A stretch of DNA of 64,000 bases, taken from Talpa occidentalis. Lineage: Eukaryota > Chordata > Mammalia > Eulipotyphla > Talpidae. A program made the translations under genes and the position numbers. Positions 25,801 through 33,530 of this stretch are shown piece by piece (position 1 is the stretch's first letter; each line of letters starts with the position of its first letter). The DNA is taken from the NCBI RefSeq assembly GCF_014898055.3, contig NW_023601543.1:57180806-57244805 (forward strand), given 5' to 3'. The notes beneath the pieces are model-generated. The model searched no databases. It saw nothing but the letters and a program-made list of their open reading frames with translations, and was not told the origin of the DNA.

Positions 25801-28800
25801 CTCAGCATTATGAAACTGAGTCATCACTGGTGAGGCTTTTTAAAATTCTGGCTGAGACTGGAGGACACCTGACTGCCCCAGACTTAGTATCTAAGTTGAA
25901 GTGTCTTGGGGTTGAGAGCAATGGGGCTTCTGAATGCAGGAGTTTGGTACCGTAAGTCGAACAACCCAAGCCTACCTTGCCCCAGTCCCTGGTGAGTAGG
26001 TAGCCTGCCTTGGAGGGTGCTTAGTAAGAGTACCTGCTTTCATGTCTCTTCTGGGCCTGTAGACCCACTCCCTAAGGCAGTTAGGACTTTTGGCCAGAGT
26101 TCCAAGTGTCACCCCCACATTCCTGTTCACTCCTGTCCCTGCCCGTTGTAGTTTGCAGAGCAGTCCCTGATGAAGAATGCCATAAAAACATCAGAAGAGT
26201 CATGGATTGAACAGCAGATGCTGGAAGACAAGAAGAGGGCCACAGACTGGGAGGCCACGAATGAGGCCATTGAGGAGCAGGTGGCTCGGGAATCCTACCT
26301 GCAGTGGCTGAGGGATCAGGAGAAACAGGCCCGCCAGGTCCGCGGTCCCAGCCAGGTGGGTCTTGGGCTGTTAACTGATGTAGCCAAGAACCACTACTTG
26401 TCGTGCTCATCCCCCAAACAGGTAGAAAAAAATTCAGTGATTTTGACATTTGGAAGAGAAGATGGCTCCCAGCCCTATTTATTCATTTATTATTTTTAAA
26501 GGTTTATTTTTATTTATTTATGCGTACAAGAACTGGGGTGTAGGCCAGAGGTGCAGGGGGTGAGAGGATTCATCAGAGACAGTGGGGAGCAGAACAGGCA
26601 GATCTACTGAAATACACTGCTGAGGGGAGCAGTGGGTGAGACAGGCAAGGCCTAATGCGCCATGTGGGTCAGCTCCCTGGCCAGAGATCGAACTAGTGCT
26701 GCAGTGGCTGGTGATAGCTTCATAGTGCTGAGACTGTAACCCCTTTGCCACCAGGGAGACCCCCACCTAGCCCTTTTTATACCTCACCTTGGACTTAGCC
26801 TTGACCTTGTGCCTTAGAAAGCTCAACACCTGTGCAGAACAAGCTTCTTAAGGAGTGGGGGTGGGGAGGGCAGCCACGGGTGGTGACATGTTGGGTTAAT
26901 GGAGAGTTTCAGAAAGACAGGCTTTTGTTAATGCCCATGTGTGCCAGGCTCTGTGCTAAGGATGTAAAATCAGGTCAGGCCCTCTCATTTTGACAGTCAC
27001 ATCAGTGGGGCCCTTGAGCCTGGCTGTGGATGAGCAGAGATGGGGGCTCTGGTCAGTCTTCATAGAAGAAGGCTGAGTTTTGAGGGCAAGGAGGGAGCGG
27101 GGCAGAAAGGCATTTGAGGAATCAAAAGGAGTTTAGTGTGATTGTAGATGGTGGCAAGAGCTAATTCATTCACAAATATTTACTGCAGGTCTATGCCATG
27201 CACTGTTCTCAGTGTTTGAAGGTACACTGGTGAGCCAGCCAGGTCCAGATCCCTGTCCTTGTGATTTTTTTGCAGAGTCGAACAAAATGATCAAGAAACA
27301 TGATGAATAAATTTGTTAAGAGGCGGTATGGATGAAAAATGTGAAACAGGGTAAAGGGAATGAATAGATCTAAGTGGTGGGGTGTATTCAGGTAGGCCTC
27401 AGAGCAGCTCAGATTTGAGCAAAAGCTTGCGTAAGGTGTGGGAGTTAAGTGCATGTGCCAGGCGAGGCAGAGCGCCAGCCAGAGCAAAGGCCCTGAGGCA
27501 ATGCACATGTGGTGTGATGCAGTAGCACCCAGGCCAACGTGACTAACAATGTAGTAGAAGATGAAGTCAAAGAGGCGGTGGGGCCAGACTGAGGAGGGGC
27601 TTGTGGACCTTGGGGAGGTCTTTGGCTTTTACTCTGCGTGAGAAAAAGCCATGGTAGGGTGGTAAGCAGAGGAAGAATGGGATCTGACTTAGGATTTTAA
27701 CAGGAGGCCCCTGACTGAGGGCAGAACAGCGTCTAGGGGACAAGGATGAAAGCAGAGGACCAGCAAGAAGGAGGCCACTGCAGTAGTCCTGATGTCAGTG
27801 GTGGCAGGAGAGGAGAGAGGAGGGGACTGATTCTGGATCTGTTTTGAAGGTAGAGGTAACAGGCTTCTAGTCAGATTGATTTGACAGGGTGTGAGGTGTC
27901 TAAAGGAGCTTACCTGTGTCCTGTGATCTGTTGTGTGACTGGAAATGATGGGAGCCTGTGTAGAAGGTGTACAATAGTCAGGATTTCCAGGAGGGAGCGA
28001 GCTTGGAGATGGGACAAAGGAGGATCGTAGCTGGTGTTTGTCCTTATCTCCTTTCCCACCACAGCCCCGGAAAGCTAGCGCTACGTGCAGTTCTGCCACA
28101 GCAGCCGCCTCCAGTGGCCTGGAGGAGTGGACCAGCCGGTCCCCACGGCAGCGGAGTTCAGCCTCTTCACCAGAGCATCCTGAGCTGCATGCTGAGCTGG
28201 GCATCAAGCCTCCTTCCCCAAGCACTGTTTTAGCTCTTGCCAAACCTCCTTCACCCTGTGCACCAGGTCAGTGATTTGCTGATGGGGAGCAAGCCAGGGT
28301 TAGGAGGTACTACCTAGGTCCTGGACCCTGCCTCTGACTGTCTGCCTCTGACTCTCTATCTGCCTCAGGTACGAGCAGCCAGTTCTCGGCAGGGGCCGAC
28401 CGGGCTACTTCTCCGCTCGTGTCCCTCTACCCTGCTCTGGAGTGCCGGGCCCTCATTCAGCAGATGTCCCCATCCGCCTTTGGTAAGCTGCCTCTGTCCA
28501 GGGGCCTGGGAGGCATGGCTGGGAACTGGGGAGAGATGAAAGCAGCAGTCTGAGAGGGGGCTTCTGGAGCTTCTGGCCACCTCTTCAAGAAAGAGGAGTT
28601 TTTCAGACCCAAGAGATCCGCCCCAGAGGGGGTCTGAGTGAGGTCTTGTAGTCCTGAAGGCGGTTTGGCAAGAGCCCAGAGAGGACTGGGATGGGCCTAT
28701 CATCTCGGGGCCAGTGAACGGGAGGAGAAGGCTCCTGGAGAGTGTTTCTTCACTCCTTTTCCCTTCTTCCTGCCCAGCAGGTCTGAACGACTGGGATGAT

Positions 28801-28902
28801 GATGAGATCCTAGCTTCGGTGCTGGCAGTGTCCCAACAGGAATACCTAGACAGTATGAAGAAAAACAAAGTGCACAGAGACCCACCCCCAGACAAGAGTT
28901 GA
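3598..28902 (+). CDS. OTUD5: OTU-family deubiquitinase OTUD5 (DUBA), 9 coding exons, two 1-bp frame breaks in exon 1
   Basis: Coding exons: 3598-4189, 14332-14425, 22501-22565, 22653-22824, 22908-23056, 26152-26355, 28065-28266, 28369-28482, 28781-28902; all introns are GT-AG. OTUD5 is a cysteine protease that removes ubiquitin chains. Known targets include TRAF3 (dampening type I interferon) and chromatin regulators. The start is GCCACCATG followed by MTILPK. A Gly/Pro-rich disordered N-terminus leads to the YNSEDEYE acidic motif, whose serine (human Ser177) is phosphorylated to activate the enzyme. The OTU core follows, with the Asp/Cys segment DGACLFRAV (human Asp221, Cys224) in exon 2 and the catalytic His segment VSYHRNIHY in exon 5. 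A ubiquitin-interacting motif ([17 protein letters not shown]) lies in the last exon. Exon lengths sum to 1714 nt; adding one base at each of two homopolymers (3612-3616, 3815-3816) gives 1716 nt, or 571 residues, the human length. As written, the frame breaks in exon 1. Exons 2-9 are intact, so this is not a decayed pseudogene. Confidence 0.97.
3612..3616 (+). other. OTUD5: Frame break 1 in OTUD5: A5 where A6 is expected
   Basis: After ATG ACT ATT CTC CC, the run is five A before GAAG. The conserved reading [11 protein letters not shown] needs six. Read as written, the frame shifts at residue 6-7; the conserved Gly/Pro-rich sequence resumes in the next frame and runs to about 3810. A missing base in a homopolymer is a common assembly error, but a real deletion cannot be excluded from one sequence. 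Confidence 0.85.
3812..3818 (+). other. OTUD5: Frame break 2 in OTUD5: one C missing
   Basis: The sequence reads GGGCCACCGG where the conserved [11 protein letters not shown] reading needs GGGCCCACCGG. The frame that carried the conserved protein from 3617 stops matching here. A third frame carries it from about 3820 to the exon end at 4189 (through [13 protein letters not shown]). Together with the break at 3612-3616 this is a net loss of two bases. Confidence 0.85.
4260..6250. repeat. Degenerate tandem array in OTUD5 intron 1
   Basis: A loose motif close to GTCTGAGACCTTCCTTCAGG recurs. The best copies start at 4716, 5008, 5359, 5431, 5483 and 5603, with many weaker ones between. Spacing is irregular, often 35-70 bp, consistent with an old, much-mutated minisatellite. 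The array also contains a young (CA)n tract at about 4788-4815. It does not resemble any transposon I know. Confidence 0.5.
4788..4815. repeat. (CA)n microsatellite
   Basis: About 14 uninterrupted CA units inside OTUD5 intron 1. Confidence 0.95.
8240..8605 (+). mobile_element. Old L1 (L1M-type) 3' end fragment
   Basis: Signature phrases of old mammalian L1 3' ends appear in order: AAAGTGTACAATTCAGTGGC, a 'ctatcaccatgatca' stretch, 'ctggcaaccactaatctac', 'ggattgaatcatacaacat' and 'acttagcataatg'. The subfamily needs an alignment. No coding capacity remains. Confidence 0.75.
9100..9865 (+). mobile_element. MLT1-type MaLR LTR, split by a SINE
   Basis: The text from 'gtggctgctgtgacaaatt' through ACCACAAACTGGGTGGTTTA, 'ggcagggctacactccc' and 'tgcctctgtctttccatca' matches the classic MLT1 LTR. 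The right part continues after 9689 ('ggtcccacctgg', 'aagactttgaaataacattt'). A SINE at 9411-9688 interrupts it and duplicates TCTCTGCTGTCTTTT. Confidence 0.75.
9411..9688 (-). mobile_element. tRNA-derived SINE, copy 1 (subfamily A)
   Basis: Minus-strand copy: T-rich tail first, ending with the complement of the GGCCTCCC head. The target-site duplication TCTCTGCTGTCTTTT flanks it. It carries the CpG-rich 'cagaagcgcggga' body typical of subfamily A. Confidence 0.9.
10570..10843 (-). mobile_element. tRNA-derived SINE, copy 2 (subfamily B)
   Basis: The tail 'aaagatttatttatgcat' comes first and the head 'ccaccagggaggcccc' last. Near-identical flanks CAGATCTCTTTCA and CAGGTCTCTTTTCA mark the target duplication. 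Confidence 0.9.
10951..11215 (-). mobile_element. tRNA-derived SINE, copy 3 (subfamily B)
   Basis: Complete minus-strand copy with a perfect 16-bp target-site duplication, ACTAGGCTTTACTCTT, at 10935-10950 and 11216-11231. Confidence 0.95.
12775..13110 (+). mobile_element. Old L1 (L1M-type) 3' end fragment
   Basis: Phrases such as 'gttttaggttcacagaaaa', 'aatttccatacaccttcc', 'ccaccagggtgataaattt', 'ccatggtttacattaaagt' and 'gtgggtttggacaagtg' are those of old L1 3' regions. It is non-coding and diverged. Confidence 0.75.
13222..13526 (+). mobile_element. Tigger-type DNA transposon fragment
   Basis: The left end 'cagtagtccctccataacc' followed by 'ggttttgctttctgcagttt' and the right end 'ggggagtcttggaacatat' followed by 'agtgggagatgg' are recognisable as the two ends of a non-autonomous Tigger (TcMar) element, with an A/T-rich middle. 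There is no transposase frame. Confidence 0.65.
14330..14336 (+). promoter_or_regulatory. OTUD5: NAGNAG tandem acceptor at OTUD5 exon 2
   Basis: The acceptor region reads CTACAGCAGGAG. Splicing after the first AG gives Gln-Gln-Glu-His-Trp across the junction; splicing after the second removes one Gln. Both keep the frame. Confidence 0.7.
14870..15085 (+). mobile_element. Old L1 3' end fragment
   Basis: Text such as 'aagtgaagagaatagtgaa', 'gtgtagtcatcatccatct' and 'gcattggatcatttcactc' resembles old L1 3' regions. Diverged. Confidence 0.55.
15480..15665 (+). mobile_element. MIR SINE fragment
   Basis: The phrase order 'gagtgaccttggacaagta', 'tctgtttccctctccgtaaa', 'taatgattaaatgagatta' and 'tgcctgacacatagtagg' is the MIR core and 3' end. 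SINE copy 4 inserted at its right edge. Confidence 0.7.
15668..15938 (-). mobile_element. tRNA-derived SINE, copy 4 (subfamily B)
   Basis: Complete minus-strand copy. Flanks 'catagtaggtggttct' and 'catagtaggttcttgt' are the diverged target duplication, taken from the 3' end of the MIR. Confidence 0.92.
19953..20010. repeat. OTUD5: (TCC)19 trinucleotide tract in OTUD5 intron 2
   Basis: An uninterrupted TCC/GGA repeat of about 58 bp with perfect purine/pyrimidine asymmetry. It is likely polymorphic. The poly-proline open frame it creates is an artefact. Confidence 0.95.
20919..21182 (-). mobile_element. tRNA-derived SINE, copy 5 (subfamily A)
   Basis: Minus-strand copy with the CpG-rich body. 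The head is slightly changed at the right end ('ccaccatgtaattccc'). GGAATTC repeats on both flanks suggest the target duplication. Confidence 0.85.
22800..22826 (+). promoter_or_regulatory. OTUD5: Alternative 5' splice sites at OTUD5 exon 4
   Basis: The main donor is at 22825 (GTGGTGG|GTAGGT), giving Ser-Thr-Gly-Thr-Ser-Val-Val-Glu across the junction. A second donor, CACAG|GTACTT, lies 15 nt upstream at 22810. Its use would remove five codons in frame (Gly-Thr-Ser-Val-Val) within the OTU domain. Confidence 0.6.
23730..24460 (+). mobile_element. Old L1 3' end fragments, two tandem pieces
   Basis: Two related pieces. The first is near 23740-24000 ('tttagatttacagaattac', 'aattttcatataccccgc'). 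The second is near 24225-24450 ('gttttagattgacagaaaaa', 'gacacatttgttacaaca'). Both resemble the L1 3' end at 12775. They may be two insertions or one disrupted copy. Confidence 0.6.
24684..24957 (-). mobile_element. tRNA-derived SINE, copy 6 (subfamily B)
   Basis: Minus-strand copy with a mutated tail ('gattgatttttttgtgcc'). The head 'taccagggaggcccc' is at the right. The flanks contain 'ctctgttttaaaattc' and 'ctgtttaaggccc'. Confidence 0.85.
25118..25244 (+). mobile_element. tRNA-derived SINE, copy 7, internally deleted (subfamily A)
   Basis: The head and A/B-box region are present, but sequence jumps from 'gagggtcccgca' straight to the (TAAA)n tail, so about half the element is missing. 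A perfect 17-bp duplication, AAATAACATTCATTTCT, flanks it (25101-25117, 25245-25261), so the copy was short when inserted or lost its middle afterwards. Confidence 0.9.
25262..25531 (-). mobile_element. tRNA-derived SINE, copy 8 (subfamily B)
   Basis: Opposite orientation to copy 7 and directly beside it. Its right flank 'aaataatgttcatttc' is a third, diverged copy of the duplication that flanks copy 7. Confidence 0.9.
26490..26762 (-). mobile_element. tRNA-derived SINE, copy 9 (subfamily B), OTUD5 intron 6
   Basis: Minus-strand copy ending in 'ccaccagggagaccccc'. Flanks 'agccctatttatt' and 'agccctttttat' suggest the target duplication. Confidence 0.88.
27160..27905 (+). repeat. Ancient interspersed repeat (LINE-2-like), OTUD5 intron 6
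   Basis: It begins 'ttcattcacaaatatttac' and runs through 'caaaggccctgaggcaatg', 'ctttggcttttactctgcg' and 'actgcagtagtcctgatg'. It is the same family and order as the copy at 297-905 but more complete. Confidence 0.6.
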
Positions 28903-29805
28903 TGGAGACCCAGAGACTGGAGACCATCTCCCAACCCCTACCACTCCTGCCCTCTGGGGCCGCCCCCCCTTTCTTTGGCTTTCTTCCTTCTTGCCTTCCT
29001 CCTTCTCCCCGCCTTCCCACATCCCTCTGGCTGGCCCACCCCCAAGCTCCCTCTCATCGCTGCCACCACCACCATCACCTGTCTCTTCGCCAGCTGACGT
29101 GCCCTGTTGCCCCCCGCACAGCACCATCCCTGCATTCCACAGGGGACTCACTCGGGCAAGGGTGCCGAAGGTAGGCAAGAGGCACATAGACAAACCAGCT
29201 GGCAGCCAGGCAGCCCCTGAGGAGAGACATTCAGTCAGAGGAAAGTCTCCCTGTCCCCCTCCTTTCCAAGACCAGAAAAACTTGTTACCCCACCTTCACA
29301 CTGATGCCAGGGAGGTGGGAGGAAGAAGTGGGAAACCCCCCTTCCTAGTACCCCAAGAATGTTTGAGCCTTCAATGTTGAATTTTTTCTTTATTAAAATA
29401 TACTTTTATCTTATAAAATCAACCTATCAAAAATCATGTAGACAACAGCATTGACTCTATGAAGGCGGCATCTCTTTGGTTCGGGAGTAGGCAGTCCATG
29501 GGGCACAGGGGCACAAAGATATGGTTGCTGTTTCCAGCCTCCAGCTCTGTGGAGGGGGGCAGGGGTGGCAAGTATCATGTGGGCTTTGGACAATGAGACT
29601 CTGACCTCTCTGCATTCCTTTGCTTCCACCACCACCACCAGTCTCTTTGGAATCTTGGGGTGGTGGGATCATGGCCGCCACCCAGGATTTGAGTGTGGGG
29701 AGTGGGAGCAGCCTCGGCAGGTGGGGCACCCGTGCCCTGCAGGTGTTGACAAGATCCACCATTTGTAATGTCCTTGGCACAATAAAACCAAATGTCAGTT
29801 TCCCC
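28903..29805 (+). other. OTUD5: OTUD5 3' UTR
   Basis: About 0.9 kb of GC-rich sequence follows the TGA at 28900-28902. A weak ATTAAA lies at 29392-29397 and a canonical AATAAA at 29781-29786, with GT-rich sequence downstream. A CCACCACCACCA run near 29628 is a small simple repeat. Confidence 0.8.
29781..29786 (+). terminator. OTUD5: OTUD5 polyadenylation signal AATAAA
   Basis: Canonical hexamer about 880 nt after the stop codon. Cleavage is expected near 29800-29810, ahead of the TG-rich 'ctgttctgtgtggggc'. Confidence 0.8.
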
Positions 29806-30374
29806 TGAGCGCCTCTGTTCTGTGTGGGGCATGGGGTGGGTGGGCCTCTGGGTAGAGGTGGTGATGGTATAGGCCTTGGTGTGACCTGCCAGGACCACAT
29901 GCTCTCCAGTAAGGTTTCTGTCTGGGGACCCAGAATTTGTTCAGTTTTGATTTACTGCTTATTAAATCTCCTCCAGGACCCATTACCCAAGAAAACTTGT
30001 CTACCTGCTGTTGCCCTTGTTCAATACTAGAATTAGCCTGCCTACCCTGGGATGTGTTGGGAGGCGAGGGCTGTGAGCTTGATAGCAGAGACTGAACTTA
30101 TAACTTCAATGCCTGCCTCTCACCCCATAAACATTTGCTCTTCCCTTGTGATGATTGATGAGGAAATGCTTTGGAAAGGCACAATGACCGCTTTATCGCA
30201 GCATGAATTTAGTGGAAGTGACCAGAGGGGCCTTCCCCCTGGGGTTCAGAGGCTGAAGAATAGCTAAACAGTTTTTTCGTTGTCCATGTCCTCTAGTCTT
30301 CTTGACACCTCTATCCCTGCCCTTTCTACCAAGGAAGCTAAGGAAGAGAAGGATGGCTGACCCCCAGGTTTTGG

Positions 30375-30378
<4 letters not shown>

Positions 30379-30424
<46 letters not shown>

Positions 30425-30443
30425 CCCCCCCTCTCTCTCTCTT
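30379..30443. repeat. (TC)n microsatellite with C-run
   Basis: About 21 TC units, a C10 run, then more TC units. It is a perfect pyrimidine tract over 65 bp. Confidence 0.95.
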
Positions 30444-31129
30444 TTGCCTGTGCCTCAACAGTGGGGTCTCTGGAAGGATATGTATGTCTGGCTTTACAGC
30501 TGAGGACATGGTTGTCTGTGGGGTGTCTCTGGAATCGCTTGGTCAAGCACATGTATCTTGGAGAGTTGGCTTGAACCTGTCCTCTGCTTCTTCTTGTGGC
30601 CTTGGTCAAATCACAGGCTGAGTTTCAAGTAGCCTATGTGTACAACAGGGTGATTAATGTCTACTACTTCATGCTCTGGTTGTGAGCGCCAGAGAATAGA
30701 ATGCTTGAAGTCAACATATGTATGATAGCACAGCGCCTGGCAAAGTCTGAGAGCGCAGATGCTGGAAGATATTATTACCCTAATGTTGAAGTTTCTGCAC
30801 CATTTGGCCCCTCCCTACGTCTTCTTGCCACTCAGTCCATTTTCTTTGCATCTGCCTGGAATTTGCCCTTCCCCTGTCCTGAGCCACCACTCTTGTCTTT
30901 CAAGATTGGTAGAGGGTCACCTGAGAAAGCCCAATGACCCCATCCATTTTCATCTCTATCTACAGACATGTCTTTCATTCCTTCCTCAGTAACTGCACTG
31001 TTAACTTCCTGGGCAAGGGCTGTGATGCCTGACTTACCTGTGCAGCTCTAATACCTGCATCCCTACCAGGGCCTGGCAAGCTTACAGCAGATCCCTAACG
31101 TTGGATGATTTAAAGGAGAGTACTGTGTG

Positions 31130-31427
31130 TGTTTGCTTTTTGGGTGTTGACTATGTTTGTGACTGGTGAGTCCAAGTTTTCATGTGTATCTCACTTGTGT
31201 GTGACGAGGGCTTGTTTCCAGGTGTGTCAGATGGTGACTGAGTGTGGGACTCTAGCTCTGACAGTTTGTGTCTGTTTCTGAGACAAGTGCATGTCTGCGT
31301 GGGTCTGTCTGTGACAGTGCATCTGTGGTTTGTTTCTGATGGTATGCATGTCCGTTTGTATTCCTGTGACAGATTCTGAGTAGCTATTTCTGGACAGTTT
31401 CAGTGACAGTGTTGCATGTCTACTGGT

Positions 31428-31458
<31 letters not shown>

Positions 31459-31880
31459 CAGACCTGGTCTATTTGAGTCTGTGACACTGTCGAGGTGCCT
31501 CTATCACCTAAGTGTATGTCTGCCTTTGGAGCAATGCGTGTGTGTCCATGGAGCATCTGTGTGTCTTCCTGCAATGGCTTTTGGATCTCTCCTTTTGTGG
31601 ACAGTACAAGCCTTTCTGAGACAGTGCATTTCTGATGGTGCCAGTGTCTTTGTGACAAATTCTGGCCGTGTAGCAGAGGACATTTCTGGTCATGGTCACA
31701 TGACAGTGTAAATCTATGTGAGTCGAGTGCCTGACCTTCTGTAGTGATATGTCTCCCAGTGTCATTTTGGGACTTAACTTTTTCTGGCACCATGCCAGAA
31801 GATGGCGGGTGTCTGCATGTCTGTCTTATGTGTGAATGTATCTGACATGACTCGTTTGTATATATCTCACATGGTACAGT
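31130..31880. repeat. TG-rich degenerate repeat stretch with (TG)n(AG)n core
   Basis: Words such as GACAGTGCAT (near 31313 and 31620) and GACAGTGTTGCATG (31404) recur in a TGTG-rich background. A pure (TG)n(AG)n tract lies at 31429-31457. It looks like an old, scattered microsatellite or minisatellite. Confidence 0.5.
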
Positions 31881-32165
31881 AGTTTCCCCTTTGGGGGTTA
31901 CATTCCAAGACCCCCAGTAAATGCTTGAAATCACAGATAGTACCAAACTATGCTGTTTTTCCTATTCATACATGCCTATGATAAAATTTATTTTAAAAAT
32001 TGGTACAGTAAGAGATTAACAATAAGCAGTAATAAAATAGAACAATTATAAATGTACTGTAATAAAAGTTATATGAATGTGTTCCCTCTTTCAAAACACT
32101 GTTTTCAGACCTCAGTTGACCAGGATAAAGAATAAGGGGTATGGGGACTACTGTATTTCTTTGTG
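31870..32165 (+). mobile_element. Tigger-type DNA transposon fragment
   Basis: The left edge is 'ggtacagtagtttcccctt' with 'ccaagacccccagtaaatg'. The middle is A/T-rich ('aataaaatagaacaattata'). The right edge 'ggggactactgtatttc' is an inverted match to the left. This is the structure of a short non-autonomous TcMar-Tigger element. Confidence 0.6.
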
Positions 32166-32844
32166 TTTTTGGAGTACACGTCTACCGTCCTGGGACGTGA
32201 GGACTCTATTTTTTCCAAATTTGTACTCTTATAACCTTTCTAGCAGTCCCTGTTCTAGCTCTCTCAGTCCCTGTCCCTCTCATCTAGAAGGACACCTCAG
32301 GCCGCCAGCACTCTGGTTTGCTTCCACCCCCGCCATTCCAGATTCTGGACCTACTGACTGGGCTCTGGGCCAGGTCTAGCCAGGTCTAAGGTTAAGAACT
32401 GCAAAAACACCCCACGAGCTGCTGCCTCTGTGCTTGGGAACGCTGCTTTTAACCAATGTGTCCTCCGCGGGGTGGGGGGGTTGTGGGGGGGGTGTTATCC
32501 CTCCCTGGAAGCTGGATTGGTTCTTCCAGGATCCTTGGCTTCAGCTTTGGGGCAGAGACCGTCGGTCACCTGGAGGGCCCTGGTGCTGAGATCTTGTGGT
32601 CTTGGAGATGGTCACAGGCTTGGATTCTTAGAAACTGGGCCTGCTATCTCCGCGCTAATCTCGAGGCAGCGGCGGCAAACCAACTTCCTAGGAAAGGAGG
32701 CGGTGCAGTCTTTTTTTAAGTTTATATCTATATATACACATACACACATATATTTAAAAAAAAAAAAAAAACCTCTGCGCAACAACCAAAACAAATGCGG
32801 TTGCTGCAAAGGGATTCCCAGAACCAGTTTCCTCTTCGCGCGCA

Positions 32845-32965
32845 CCCCCTTCATTTGCATCCAGGCCCCGCCCGCCCGGAAGATCCGGGCATGTATTTGC
32901 ATAAGGGGGTACTTGAAACGTTGAGGGTGGTATGCAAATAAGGATTGGCTCTGATTGGCTGGGGT
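32845..32965 (+). promoter_or_regulatory. PIM2: PIM2 proximal promoter: three octamers and two CCAAT boxes
   Basis: The perfect octamer ATTTGCAT occurs at 32853-32860 and 32895-32902, and as its complement ATGCAAAT at 32932-32939. Start-to-start spacing is 42 and 37 bp. Two inverted CCAAT boxes (ATTGGCT) begin at 32944 and 32954, one helical turn apart. Octamers bind POU factors such as POU2F1/POU2F2. PIM2 is known to be high in B-lineage cells, which fits, but binding here is inference. Confidence 0.7.
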
Positions 32966-33530
32966 ACAGCAGGTGCCGCGTCCGGATTGATCAAAGCCAA
33001 GTGGGCGGGGCCGTCGCTGGGGCGACTCTCGGGAGGCGCGTGCCCCGGCTCAGTAGCGTTGGGGCTGGCGCACGCGGCGAATCTAAGTCTTGCGCCGCTT
33101 GCAGGCGCTTCTGGGCCACCAATTTCTTTTCCTTCCACCCTGGCGCCCCCCAGTCCTGGCTCTCCGACCTCGCTGCCCCGGGCATCCACGCCCTGCGGGC
33201 TCAGCGGGCTCAATTTGCGGAGCTCCTCCTCCATGTTGACCAAACCTGTGCAGGGGCTCCCCGCGACCCCCACGCTGCCGCCAGGTGAGATGCTCCCCTA
33301 TTGCAAGCAGGCCAGGCGGGCTGAAGTGGCGGGAGGAGAGGGGGGAGGGGCGCGCGGTAGGGGGTCACTGCCCGGCTTAGCACGCCGCCACCCTGACTTC
33401 CTCGCCTCCCCTTGCGTAGGAGGCAAGGGTCGGGAAGCGTTCGAAGCTGAGTACCGACTCGGCCCTGTCCTGGGTAAGGGGGGCTTTGGCACCGTCTTCG
33501 CAGGACACCGCGTTACGGACCGTCTTCAGG
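32965..33530 (+). promoter_or_regulatory. PIM2: PIM2 CpG island
   Basis: CpG-dense sequence starts just after the CCAAT boxes and covers the 5' UTR and exons 1-2 of PIM2. No TATA box is visible. Confidence 0.7.
33065..33232 (+). CDS. PIM2: In-frame N-terminal extensions of PIM2 from upstream CTG codons
   Basis: The frame of the PIM2 ATG stays open upstream past 32945. In-frame CTG codons lie at 33065 (G at -3 and +4), 33140 (A at -3, G at +4) and 33173 (weak context). Initiation at 33140 or 33065 would add 31 or 56 residues, a Pro/Ser/Ala-rich extension. Mouse Pim-2 is known to use upstream CUG codons to make 37 and 40 kDa forms besides the 34 kDa form; the sizes here fit. Actual use in this species is inference. 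Confidence 0.55.

Larger units (their letters stand above)
23057..26151 (+). other. OTUD5: OTUD5 intron 5 (3.1 kb), mostly repeats
   Basis: It is dominated by L1-type text (23730-24460) and SINE copies 6-8. About 23060-23700 and 25535-26150 hold no supported exon. Confidence 0.75.
29810..32820. other. OTUD5-PIM2 intergenic spacer
   Basis: About 3 kb with no supported exon. It holds a (TC)n tract, a TG-rich degenerate stretch (31130-31880), a Tigger-type fragment and A/T-rich sequence at 32710-32775. The long minus-strand open frame over 31227-31946 is low-complexity. Confidence 0.7.

Noticed and set aside
31795..31810. YY1-like word AAGATGGCGGG as a promoter
   Set aside because: It is an isolated motif in repeat-like intergenic sequence with no CpG island or downstream exon.
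31227..31946. 239-codon minus-strand open frame between OTUD5 and PIM2
   Set aside because: It is the complement of a TG/GACAGT-rich repeat stretch and is rich in His, Thr and Gln by composition. No domain, splice context or promoter supports it.
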